Source of the DNA: Coprinus comatus
Taxonomy: Eukaryota > Basidiomycota > Agaricomycetes > Agaricales > Agaricaceae
Assembly (NCBI GenBank): GCA_034638255.1
Contig: JAWPGT010000027.1
Span: forward strand, 283,049 to 347,048
Direction: 5' to 3'
DNA: 64,000 bases
A program made the position numbers and the translations under genes. Positions 1-10,462 of this stretch are shown here, piece after piece. Positions within the stretch are counted from its first letter, which is position 1, and each line of letters begins with the position of its first letter. Below the pieces are notes generated by a model that was not told the DNA's origin, made no database searches, and saw only the letters and a program-made list of their open reading frames with translations.

Positions 1-1505
1 GGAGTATTGAGTCGAGAGACAATGACTGGGGATGTGGGTCGATTCTTGCAAGTCCAGGAATAATGTCCCATGGTGTTGCAGAATCGGCATTGGTAGTCAG
101 GGCATGATGATCCAATGTGTCCGACTAATCCACAGACAATGCAACCATAATTATAACACTTCTTTTCTTCGTCAGTGAACTGGTTGTAGACCAGTAAGGG
201 AATATCCTTCTTCATGATATCTTCCTTCAACTTGTAGATCGGGAATCTTCCAAACCATTGCTCAAAATCCTCAGAACCAATGATCTTATCAGCCAGTTCC
301 TTTAATGACAATGCATAGTGAACTGCTCTTGATGATTCGAATGGTGGGTTGGAGATATTTCGTAAGATACGGGCCTCTCATCGGTTTGGGGGATGGTAAA
401 GAGCGGGCGTGGTGTATCAATACGGATATCTGGAACCAAGGTTGGCAAATGGATGGTCTGGGGCAATTGGGTAGGTATTGGGGATGTTGGTAAGGAGATT
501 GGCGGGAGGAACCTGGCTAGCTGGGAGGCTGGGGTTCTCACGTCCAACATTTCTAGGAACATTCAATCCCGTTGGGTCATCTGGTCATGGAGGGTTGGTT
601 GTGGGGGTGGAGGTTTCTGAGATCTCCAATGCATGGGCGAGGTACTCGGTAACGGTCTCCCTGAGTTGTCGAACGAAGTATAGTTGTGCCAAGTGACCAG
701 GTGCGGAGGTTGGAGCATATCGTTCTGCTCATGCCGTCAACACAATGTGGGTGAGGACATTCCAGAGTTCATAGAGTTTCTCGAAATATGGAAGGGAGAG
801 AAACTTGGCATTGGATCCAGCTGGTAACTCTCATGGTGCCTCTCCATCCTCGTGGTAGGAGAGCATGTTTGGATGTCCAACTCCCCTTCTCCAGTTATAG
901 TGATTTCCCCATTCCGATGTACTCAAATTATGAACAGAGGGGGTGGCAGGTGTGCTTCTCAGGTGAATTTCCGTCGCAAATACTGGTTCAGGCGAGTTAC
1001 CATCTGACCTAGAGGGTGCAGTGGTCGGTCATTCAATGAGGGGAGAGACTGCGTCTGGGGTTGTGATGCGGGGTATGGGGTGAGCAATGGGTGTCTCTGT
1101 TTGATCCATGGTAGGTGGAATGGCATTGAACCTTGCCAGGACAATGGCTGCGGCGAGTTGGGGTTCTTCAATCAGAGTTGTTCCAGGTGGGTAAGTACCA
1201 CGAGCAATAAGAGTGTCAATGTGCAGGCGATTGAGAATGTGAGGAGGAATATCCTCAATAGTAGTATCAAGAAGAACTTGAACTTCTGGATCGTCCAGTC
1301 GAAGTTGGTTAGGATCAAAAGCTGGATTAAAAGCAAGAGGAGTATTGATAGCTCCTGTTGTAGATGCAGTTCGAGGGGGTGTGGTTGCTAGTGACAGAAA
1401 GGTGTCATTGGTGGTTGAGCTTAGGCTCGGTGTAGAAGATGAGTGAGAGGAGGGTGAATATTCAAGAGGAGAGGGGCCTGAGGTGGAGTCTTGTTGTTGG
1501 GTCAT
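1..1505 (-). pseudogene. Gypsy third ORF, left copy (partial)
   Basis: The ORF begins at an ATG (1503-1505 on the minus strand) overlapping the pol stop in the sequence ATGA, as in the intact copy at 53571-55313. A TGA at 1029-1031 replaces the CGA of the other copy, and more differences follow; the 3' end lies outside the window. The region of the two zinc knuckles (about 60-160) is still recognisable. See the right copy for the protein description. Confidence 0.85.
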
Positions 1506-4500
1506 TTATATCTGCGAGGGGGGGTAGAGAGTGTCTTCTTTGGAGGAGCCCTTTTAAGTGAAAGGTGATGGTTCTTCTGGTATTCTCCAAACAGTTCTTT
1601 TGCTGAATCTGAAACATTCTCTTCTGGTTCCCAAGTATTCTCTGAGTTAGGAAATCCCTTCCATTTGATCAAATACTTCATCTTGTTTCTACTCCTTTTG
1701 TGATTGATGATTGCTTCGACTTCCCAGTGTTCTTCTCCATCTATCAAATCAGGGATGGTTTCAGAGGAAGGCTTGTTTGGGTTGATCTCATTTTGAACTG
1801 CAGGTTTCAACAGAGCCACATGAAACGTATTGTAGATCTTCCATGAAGTTGGTAGAAGCAGTTGATAAGTCAGAGGTCCTTTGCGTTTTAGGATCTTGAA
1901 TGGACCTTGACATTTTCGGCTTGATCTTCGATGATTGGTATTGGATGGGAAGGTTCTTCGCATTTAGATAAACTTCATCCCCTTCATTATAGGTTGGATA
2001 ATGAGGGCGTCTGACACGAGAAGCTATCACTTTAGCTGCAGATTGATAGGCTAGCAATGCTTCATGTCTGAAACAATCAAGTTTTCGAACATGATCATCG
2101 ACTGATGGTGCACCAGATTCTTCCATGACATTGGGGAAGGATGGTGGATTTGTTCCAGTCATAATTTCTAGTGGTGATCGTTTGTTGGCAGCATGGGGAC
2201 GGGAGTTGTAACTGAATTCGAGAAGTGGAAGTGCATCGACCCAGTCATTTGGTTGGTTGTTGCAGTAGATCGAGAGATATGTTTCAATCTCTTGATTAGC
2301 TTGTTCTGTTGCACCATCTGTTTGGGGATGGTATGCCGTAGAAGGTTTCCAGTTGATCCGGAGCATCTCAAAGAATCATTGGGCAGCTTTAGAGGCAAAA
2401 TGAGGATCATGATCTGAGACAATAGTGTTGGGAGTACCAAACTGTTTGTAGACGTTGTCGATCAGGAGTTTCGAAATATCAGCAAAGGTGCAGGTTTTTG
2501 ACATTGGACAGAGTATTATCCCCTTCGATAATCCGCGATCTATCACAGATAATATAGAATCAAATTTTCCGCAAGGAGGGAGATCAGTGATTAAGTCCAT
2601 AGCAATATCGCCAAAAACGCACATAGATTCGGATGGAGGAAGTGGTTGGAATGGAGGTTTTGCAGGATTCCAATCAATCTTGAATTGTTGGCATTGTGGA
2701 CAGGCTTTGACATAGTTGGTAATGAAATCGCGCATTCCAGGCCATTTCACTATTAACTGAATTCATCTTAATGTTTCATCTATTCCAGGGTGTCCTGCGG
2801 AATGATGATCATGATGCTGTGCTAGAAGCCGTTGTTTCTCCTTCAGAGTGGGTTCTTGAGCAATTAAGGCAGGTTCAGTTGAAGTGGTGTTTAAGAATAG
2901 CTTGTTTGGTAAAACCACAATGTCCACATTTTCTTCGGCAGAGTCAAAGTTATGATCTGGTCATCTAGAGAGTGCATCTGCAGCAGGAATTTCTTTTCCT
3001 GGTTTGTGTTTTATCACAAAGTTGTATTTCTGCAGTTCAGCCCATGTGCGAGCTTGACGACATGACAGCTTCTGCGAATCTTGCCAAAAACGGAGATTGT
3101 TGTGATCACTGTGCACAGTTACTATATGTGGTGATCCCAGCAGGTAGTGGCGCCAGTCATCAAAAGCTTGTTTGATCGCAAGGAGTTCTTTGTCCGGAGT
3201 AGGATAGTTGCATTCTGCAGGTCCAAGGGATTTAGAACGGAATGCACAAGGATGAGTAACTCCGTTTTCATCAGTTTGACATAGAACACCGCCTGTTGCA
3301 AAGTCAGAAGCATCTGTTTCGACATGGAATGGTTTGTGAGGATCGGGAGTGAGAAGGATAGATCCGTTCGCAAATATGTCCTTAACAGTGTTAAAAGCTT
3401 CTTCTGCTTCTGGGGTCCATTTAAATGCTACCAATTTGCGTAGAAGGTCATTTAGAGGACGGGTGATATTGGCGTAGTTCCTGATGAATTTTTGGTAGAA
3501 GTTTGCAAATCCTAAGAACTTTCTAACTTCGCGTTGTGATGTTGGTGTGGGCCATTCTGCAATTCCAGCAAGTTTGTCTTCTGACATGGTAATACTGTTC
3601 TGGCTTATTGTCATTCCTAGGAATTCTATGGAGGTTTTCTCGAATTCGCATTTCTTGGTCTTGAGATAAAGATGTTTTCTTGGACTCTTTTTAGAACTTC
3701 AAGAGTCATCTTGTTAAGATCTTGCTTGTTATCAGAGAAAATGAGAATGTCATCCATATAGACAATAACTGCTGTACAACCAGGTTTATCAATGAGGTCT
3801 CGGAAGATATGATCCATCATTGCCTGGAACGTTGCAGGTGTTGGAATATGACGAAGATGTAAAGTACTGAGGTGAACACCTTAGCTTAGCGTAGGATGCC
3901 ACAAGTGTTGTATTCGAGTGTAAGCGGACAAGGACTACAGGACTTGTACGCGACATATATATACAACAAGTAATTCACATGTGATAACAGAAATAGACAA
4001 CATGAGAAATAGAACACATGTGATGATAAAAGATTGACAGATGGGAACTACATGAGGAGGACAGGTGACAAACAGTAGCACATGGATATCATAAAGAAGT
4101 GATAACGGGAATCAGATCTGTGAGTTTACCCCAATAATAATTCGCTGACAGCAGGAGAGTTTGTCATTCCAAAGAACATAACAGTAGGTTCAAAAAGACC
4201 GAATGGAGTTTTGAATGCTCCTTTCCATTGGTCTCCATCAAAGATGCGAATGTTGTTATATCCAAGACGAACATCCATTTTGGTGAAGTATTTAGCTCCA
4301 CGGAGGCAGTCCATAATTGAGCTGACATTGGGAATGGGATAGGCGTTTTTCACAGTGTGGGAATTGAGATAGCAATAATCTTGACATGGTCTAAGAGACT
4401 TTCCATCTTTCTTATTGACGAAAAAGAATGGTGATGCCATAGGAGATTTAGATGGTCGGATATATCCTTTGGCTAGGTTCTCGTCGAGAAAGGTCTTTAA

Positions 4501-5499
4501 TTCATCCATTTCAGCTGGTGCAAGGCGGTATGGTTTGTAAGACTTTGGAGTGAAGGTTTCTTTTAGATCAATGCGATGATCACAAGGTCATGATGGAGGG
4601 AATCATTCTGAAGCCTTCTTGTCAAAGACAGGAAGATATTTCCATAATGTTCTAGGAACTATTTCCTTTGGATCAGAAGATGTGGCTTTTGCATGCTTTT
4701 GAGATATAAGTTGTGATGCAGAAGTTTTGGCATTGATTTGTATGAGGCGGCCAGCCAATCCAGTGTCAAGGGTGTCAGGGAGCGATTGTGCAGTAATGCG
4801 GAGGTTTTTAGGAACATCAATTGGGTCTTCACTATAGCAGGTGACTTCATTGATTGTGATGGAATTTTCTAGTTGGGAGCAAGAGATGGTTCTAGAAGAT
4901 GGTGAACGCCATCGGAATGTTTTGGCAGTCCAATCAATGTCGGGATTGTACTGTTCCAAGAAGGAAAACCCTAGAATGGCGGGGTGTTTTCCAATTCCAA
5001 TAACATAGGCATCTGTCTTGATGTTTCGACCATCAATGATACATTCCACAACTACTTTCTCAGTGATTGTTCCACTGATGTTTTCTATTCCATCAACATT
5101 TGTGACGGCAATTGGGGGTTCCACAGGAATTTGTTGGAGGTTAAGGGAGCATGCGGTTTTCTCGGAAATGAAGTTTCCTTGAGCTCCTGAATCAATCAGG
5201 GCGTTGAGGGTGGCGATCTGGTGGGAGTGGTGATTTTGAAGATAGATGGGTAGATAAATAGATTTTTTGTTGCGGGACAGGATGAGAGGAATAACGGAAA
5301 TGTTCACTGGAGGTGAATTGTCTGGTTCAGGAGAATAAATAGGGTCCGGTATGTCCATTGTCTTTGAGGTAGAGGAGTGAGTAGTACTAATGTCTGATTC
5401 ATTGTCTGTAAAGGAGAGATTGTCTGAGTCTTGAGAGTCTTCATGAATCACCGAAAGGATAGCGGAGGCTGGATGGGTTTGACTTGTCGCCTTAAGCAA
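1502..5499 (-). pseudogene. pol: Gypsy pol (protease-RT-RNaseH-integrase-chromodomain), left copy
   Basis: In order: protease with LIDSGAQGNF near 5190, reverse transcriptase with YMDD near 3755, RNase H (TDASD), zinc-binding and DDE integrase (2.1-2.8 kb), and a chromodomain near 1600-1740. It is dead. TGA stops occur at 4603-4605, about 12 bp further on, at the end of RNase H near 2958, in the integrase zinc region near 2750 and at 2376-2378. There is a 1-bp loss near 3680, a 1-bp gain near 1915, and a 312-bp solo LTR at 3839-4150. The start is in the -1 frame relative to gag, so no ATG is expected. Confidence 0.9.
3839..4150 (-). repeat. Solo LTR, family B, inside left Gypsy reverse transcriptase
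   Basis: A 312-bp sequence reading TGTCAGCG...CCAACA on the minus strand splits the reverse transcriptase. It is flanked by perfect 5-bp duplications GCAGG at 3834-3838 and 4151-4155. The right Gypsy copy has the empty site, with a single CCTGC, at 51237-51241. A second family-B solo LTR lies at 16629-16941. No internal part of this retrotransposon is in the window. Confidence 0.93.
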
Positions 5500-5507
5500 A
5501 ACCCGGC

Positions 5508-6530
5508 CTAAAAATTCAAATCTTCTTCATCTTCAATCAGTGTTGATGCCACTTTCATGAAGCTTCGGAATTTGTCAATTCCATTGTTTTTCTTCTTCTT
5601 TTTGAAAGGTCGGTTTGATGAGGATGATTTCTTGTTGCGGGGTTTGGAGGAGGAGGGTTGACGTTTGGGGCATTCTTGGAAGAAATGTCCAGCATTTCCA
5701 CAGGAGAAGCAGATGCCTCGGCTATGACATTCCTTTTGTCATTCCGTAAGGACCATTCCAAGAATTAATTCAGCTTCATTTTCTTCGTCAGATTCTTCTG
5801 AATTGGAAGAGTCAAAATCTGGGATTCCGACTTCTTTGTATTCATCGTCATCATATCGTCCAGCAGCATCAATCTCCATTGGTTCTCCTTGGGGTAATTT
5901 GGAGATGTTGAAGTTGTGTCTCTGATAGCTTTTTGGAGGATGAGGTTTGTGGTTGATCTGATGGATAGCTTGATCAAGTTGGGTGGCAATGGTAGTCCAT
6001 TCATCGAATGTAGTTGGTTGAGGGTAGCGAAGAGCAATGGCTTCTCGGATTTTAGGAGGGAGGGTAGAATGGAATGAATCGACTTTGTAGGCGTCGTTGT
6101 CAATTCCAGCTAAGTCAAGAAGTTGTTTGATGTTATTAACATGATCTTCCATATTTTGCCAAGGAAGCATGCGATAAGTTTTGAGCTTGTTGCGAGCATC
6201 GGCAGCTTCAGCATGGGGTTGGAAAGCTCAGTCAAGACTTGTGATGAAATCACGCCATGTTCCATATCTGTATGTTCCAGCTTCATCTTTATGAGAACTC
6301 AAGTATTGCCTTCAGAAATGACCACAACTCCCATGAGTTAATAATTGGAGAACAACTGGTATGGCTTGTTCTGTTTGAATAGCACCGTTTCGAAAGTATT
6401 TGGGTTTCGATTGTAGGGCAAGGATGATGCTATCTTTCCAATTCTCATAATGGATGGGTTTTCCATCAAACTTTTCGATAGGGATATCGAACTTTCCATT
6501 GTAGTTTTCTTCATTAGGTTGATCGGTCAT
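5508..6530 (-). pseudogene. gag: Gypsy gag, left copy
   Basis: The gag frame runs from an ATG (first residues MTDQP) to TAG at 5508-5510, 341 codons without an indel. Two in-frame TGA codons, at 6312-6314 and 5739-5741, interrupt it; the other copy has CGA (Arg) at both. The C-terminal part has one CCHC zinc knuckle (C-x2-C-x4-H-x4-C, beginning CFSC) followed by a lysine-rich tract, as in capsid/nucleocapsid proteins. Upstream of the ATG the same frame stays open for about 215 codons back to near 7185 with no ATG, so the true N-terminus may lie further 5' through a non-AUG start or splicing. The gag product packages element RNA. Confidence 0.85.
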
Positions 6531-7185
6531 TCTGGAGGGAGGACGAGCTGGGTTTCTGGGTGTAGGTGATTGTGCACGAGAGTGGGTTTGTGAATTTGAG
6601 TGGATAGAAGTGTTGTCAGGTGATGAGGGATTGGGATTGGGAGGATGAGTTCGGATAGGTGATGATGTAGGGAATAGATCTAGAGCAATGATCTTGTCAC
6701 GGACTGCGTTTCTAAGGTTTGCAAGTTCATTGCTGTAGAATAGGGTTTTGGTTTTGTCGACTTCGATATCAGTTGTGAGATTGGGGTTTTTGATGGTGGG
6801 TTGATAGAGTCCGTCAACTACCAAGTATAGGTCATAGGTGTTGACTCGGATAAGAAGTGAGGTGGATTTATAGGGTAGTAGGAAACAGAAGATATAGTGG
6901 ATGTCGGCAGCGATTTGAGAACTTCCTGCTTCATTGAGTTCTTGGAATCGTTTCCAGGTATCAACAAGACAACTTTGTTGGTTGTTTGAAAGTTTGATTC
7001 CGGGTGGAAGGTACCTCCTGATTGAAGGAGTTCCAAAGGTTGTGCTGACCTCTGGGATTCGTACGGCGGAGTCAAAGAGATCAACTAGTTCTTGTTTGTT
7101 TGCATCTCTGGATATGGGTGGTTGTCTGGAAGACGAGGGAGTGGAAGAGGAAATTTGGTGGGAGGCAATTGTGGAAACTTGGGGT

Positions 7186-7335
7186 GCTGCTTGCTAAAGG
7201 CAGCCCTTCTTCTTTAAGAGGGTATGTTCTCAGCCACTACTTGCTTAAGGTAGACCTGCTCGACGGCAAGGTATGTTATCAGCCACTACTTGCTTAAGGT
7301 AGTCCTGCTCGATGGCGAGGTATGTTATCAGCCCA
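7186..7335 (-). repeat. Three-unit 49-bp tandem repeat in Gypsy leader
   Basis: Three consecutive units of about 49 bp, each holding a GGTATGTT-type start and a CTTGC(T/A)TAAGG-type core on the plus strand, lie between the LTR and gag. The third unit is more diverged. The same array is present in the right copy at 48070-48216, so it belongs to the element. No coding role is evident. Confidence 0.75.
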
Positions 7336-7554
7336 GATCTTGATCCTATGCGTGAGGGTTTGTGCTAATTTTCCAAGTAATGATGGTTGTGGGTTAGGCA
7401 GTTGTCAAAGGAATAAAAGCAAGGGGTTGCAGAGACTCTGGTTAGGAGTTCGCACGGAGTTGGGTTGGGGAGGGTGATGAGTGCAGAGACCTGGGTTAGA
7501 GGTTTGCGGAGGAAGACGATGACAGATATCCGGGTTAGGGATTCGTCGAGTTGT

Positions 7555-7564
7555 AGCTTAATAC
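7555..7564 (-). other. Putative self-primer binding site, left Gypsy
   Basis: The minus strand reads GTATTAAGCT two bases inside the LTR end. This is the exact reverse complement of AGCTTAATAC in the same LTR, just downstream of the TATA box. The same arrangement is found at 47832-47841. It resembles the self-priming of Tf1/sushi-type chromoviruses; the assignment is inferred. Confidence 0.6.
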
Positions 7565-7566
7565 AA

Positions 7567-8086
7567 TGTTATGATCTTGCCTATACCTCCGTTTTGGTAT
7601 AGACAATGCTACGATGGATCTCTTCAAGATGCTCGTAGGAGGAGAACGTCTACTCAGACTGAGACTACTTTCAGGGGACAACCTCCACAGTACTCAGGCT
7701 GTAGATCACAGGTGTTCCTTACTAGTAAGCTGTTCGTGCAAGAGTTAGAGCTGACTCCGGTTCTAGGTATCCGGTTGAGGGCAATGAACGAGATAGAGTA
7801 GAAGCAACTTAGAGTATTAAGCTGAAGCTTAATCTCTGTTGCTGTCCATGTATTTATACAACTACGAGTACAGGTTGTAGGCTATGCTTGATACATGTGA
7901 GACAGGAGAGTGAAACTATCTACAGCTGAAACAGTGAGTGAAACGACAAGTGGAAGTCTGTAGAAAGTACTAGTCCAAGGCTATACGAAACAGTAGTCCA
8001 AGGCTATGTGAAATGAGTAAGAGAAAGTACACTATCGTCCATCATTAGTTCTAATGATTAGTTGTGATAAATATGAAACCGTAACA
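7567..8086 (-). repeat. 5' LTR of left Gypsy copy (family A)
   Basis: The 520-bp sequence begins TGTTACGG and ends TAACA when read on the minus strand. It is nearly identical to 47310-47829. A TATAAATA box (complement of 7851-7858) lies about 35 nt before the AGCTTAATAC motif used for the putative self-primer. The distal flank is out of the window, so the target duplication cannot be confirmed; the proximal flank is GGGAA at 8087-8091. Confidence 0.93.
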
Positions 8087-8582
8087 GGGAAAGGTACTGA
8101 TAGAAAGGAATATCGGATTGGGAATAGTCATGGAAGATGAAAAAAAGAGACACCTTATCAGGTTCGTTGACTTCACACCGGCATTTCTCTCCTCCAGATC
8201 TGATCCTCATTTTGGTTTTCATTCTGGTTCACAAGTCGAATCCGAATCTGAGATGGAAGCTGAGTCGAAGGAAGGTGAATTAGAACATGAGACGACAATG
8301 ATGGATGGTGAACCTGGCTCTGATAAAGAAAATCAAAAGATTGGGTTGCATTGTATAGGTCAGAAGTGACCTGCTTTATATATGCTGGTGATGCATCAAC
8401 GTCAAACATCAGGAATGAAGATTTCGTCTGTTCTATTTTAGTCCACTATCTAGGGCGTTGACACAACTCACTTCCCGACACTTTAGTCCTCTGCTTCACC
8501 TGATCCGCGCTGGCTGTCTTTTTCTGATGCAGGTTTGGCCTTCCTCTGGAATCCATACGTCTCTTGGCTACTACTCGGAGTA
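8087..8582. other. Decayed repeat sequence without a supported gene
   Basis: Short open frames exist but none resembles a protein family. Parts of this stretch, around 8118-8200 and 8430-8540, resemble 13440-13560 and 13660-13810 by eye, including similar wording around a CTCTGCTTCAC motif, which suggests copies of one old dispersed repeat. Confidence 0.4.
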
Positions 8583-9871
8583 ACCAAAAGTGATGTCACA
8601 TCACAGATTTTCCCACGTACAATCATTGATGTGATGCCCTCCCACAACTTCGGGAGATAGACAACGAAGTTAAATACATATGGAGTATATTCTACTACAA
8701 GAGTACCTATAGAATATAATATTAAAATTGTGTATGACCACCCCGTGCAGCCAAAACAGCCTTGACACAGTCTGGCATTGTTCCAATGAAATGGTCAACC
8801 TGATCAATTGGTAGCGAGTCCCATGCAGCATGGACTACCAACTTTAGCTCATCCACAGTATTTGGTTGGTGTTGAAGATGATGTAGGGAAGTTTTAAGGA
8901 TATGCCAGATGGGCTCAATGGGATTTAAATTGGGAGATGATGGAGGATGTGATGCAAGAGGGATATTTTTATCTGCAAACCACTTCTTCAACATTTTGCT
9001 GATGTGGCTTGGCGTGCTATCCTGTTGAAATTTGACACGGCCTCAGAGTTCATTCATCTGTTTGTAGAAATCAAAAAGATATGGCTCGAGGACTTGTTCT
9101 TGGTACCGTTTAGATGTCATTCCTCCACCATGTCCTCCTGGATAGTCCAACACAACCAAAGGCCCCTTCCGACCCTCTATAATACACCCCCACACCATAA
9201 CTCATATGCTTGATTGCTTGAATGTTGGGACAAGACATTCTTCAATAAAGGCTTCATCAGGGTGACAGGTTACAAAGATACAGCCCTGATGATCATTGAG
9301 ACAAATATAGCATTCATCAGAATAGATGACACATTGAAAATCAGCCATCGTTGATGTGCTGTTGATCCGCACCCAGTTCAGTTGAGCTCATTTGTGCTTG
9401 TTTGTAAGGAAAGGTACCCTCAGAGCCACCCTCCGGTGGTAGTTCCCCTCGGCAAGAACCCACTGCACTGTGCTGACTGAAACTTGTAGTCCAATTTCAT
9501 TTGTGATTTGTTGAAAGGGTGTGTGGCATTCTTTTCATGCTGTATGGGCAAGTTGACGCTTGTCATAGCTATTCAGCTTCTCAGGCCTGCCTATGCAAGC
9601 TTCATCAGCAGCTGAACCTGTTGCTTCATAGTGCTTGATGATGCGCTGTGCAGTGCGGGGGTGGACATTCTCCTTTCAGCCTGCTTCAGCTGCATTTCCT
9701 GTTGCATGGTAATATCCAATGATTTGGTTTCTTGTAGGAATGTCAACCTCTCTCTGAGAGGTCTTTGGCATGGTAGTTAGAAAGGGTAAAATATAGGTAT
9801 ATTTTTGCCAGTAACACAATATGACATTCAACATGCGACATGATCATTATGTAAGCGACATCACTTTTGGT
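8583..9871 (-). mobile_element. Tc1/mariner DNA transposon
   Basis: A 1.29-kb element is bounded by 17-bp terminal inverted repeats beginning ACCAAAAGTGATGTC (8583-8599 and the complement of 9855-9871, one mismatch). A TA lies immediately left, as expected for TA target sites. The right TA is not seen; the sequence there runs GC and after 7 bp into the CACTA palindrome. Size and TIR-plus-single-gene layout fit the superfamily. Confidence 0.8.
8722..9771 (-). pseudogene. Tc1/mariner transposase with five in-frame TGA codons
   Basis: From an ATG (first residues MPKTSQRE) to TAA at 8722-8724 the frame is 350 codons long with no frameshift, the normal size for a Tc1-like transposase. Order: N-terminal helix-turn-helix region, then the DDE core with SDEC (first D), QQDSTPSH (second D) and SPNLNPIEPIW (third acidic region; families usually have SPDLNPIE). 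Five internal TGA codons interrupt it, all at places where Arg fits the family, for example before VMVWG and before GRVKFQQD. CGA to TGA change at CpG explains all five. The gene is inactive in standard code. Confidence 0.88.
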
Positions 9872-9878
9872 GCCTATG

Positions 9879-10462
9879 CACTACGCCACGGTATGGGTAA
9901 TGCATATATTTTATCAAAAGAATATCAATGATATATCGATGGTTGGATTTTGGTAAAGCCCAGAGATTACTGAATATATATTAAAAACAAAAAATGGGTA
10001 ATTTGGTGGCATTACCAAAATTTTACCTTAATGTTATTGATATTTGGAAATTGATAATATTCCAATATTGTTTTTGGTAATAAATTAGTATATTAGAGGC
10101 AGCACTGTGATAATACTGAAATGCCCATTTTAGTATTATTTTGATTGCACACATATATTTCAGTATTATTTTGATTATGCAAATATATGTGCGCAATCAA
10201 AATAATACTAAAATGGGCATTTCAGTATTATCACAGTACTGCCTCTATTATACCATATTATTATTTTGAAAAATATCATAACATTACCAATTTCTAAATA
10301 TCATTAACATTAGGGTAATATTTTGGTAATGCTAACAAATTACCCATTTTTTGTTTTTAATATATATTCAGTAATCTCTGGGCTTTACCAAAATCCAACC
10401 ATCGATATATCATTGATATTCTTTTGATAAAATATATGCATTACCCATACCGTGGCGTAGTG
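9879..10462. mobile_element. 584-bp foldback element with CACTA...TAGTG ends
   Basis: The two halves are an imperfect inverted repeat over almost their whole length: CACTACGCCACGG at 9879 pairs with CCGTGGCGTAGTG ending at 10462. The arms meet near 10170. TATG flanks both ends (9875-9878 and 10463-10466), a possible 4-bp target duplication. It is AT-rich and encodes nothing. Termini resemble the CACTA superfamily, but the 4-bp duplication is not typical of it, so the class is uncertain. A transcript would form a very long hairpin. Confidence 0.8.

Larger units (their letters stand above)
1..8086 (-). mobile_element. Ty3/Gypsy chromovirus, left copy (partial, degraded)
   Basis: The minus strand runs from a 520-bp LTR (7567-8086) through a repeat-bearing leader, gag, pol and a third ORF, and is cut by the window edge at base 1. 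Base 1 corresponds to about 55075 of the second copy on the plus strand (47310-55313), and the two align along almost their whole shared length. Lesions in this copy are mostly TGA stops at positions where the other copy has CGA, plus two 1-bp indels in pol near 3680 and 1915 and a solo LTR in the reverse transcriptase. The family is a chromodomain Gypsy element, shown by its integrase and C-terminal chromodomain. This copy cannot make full Gag or Pol. Confidence 0.95.
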
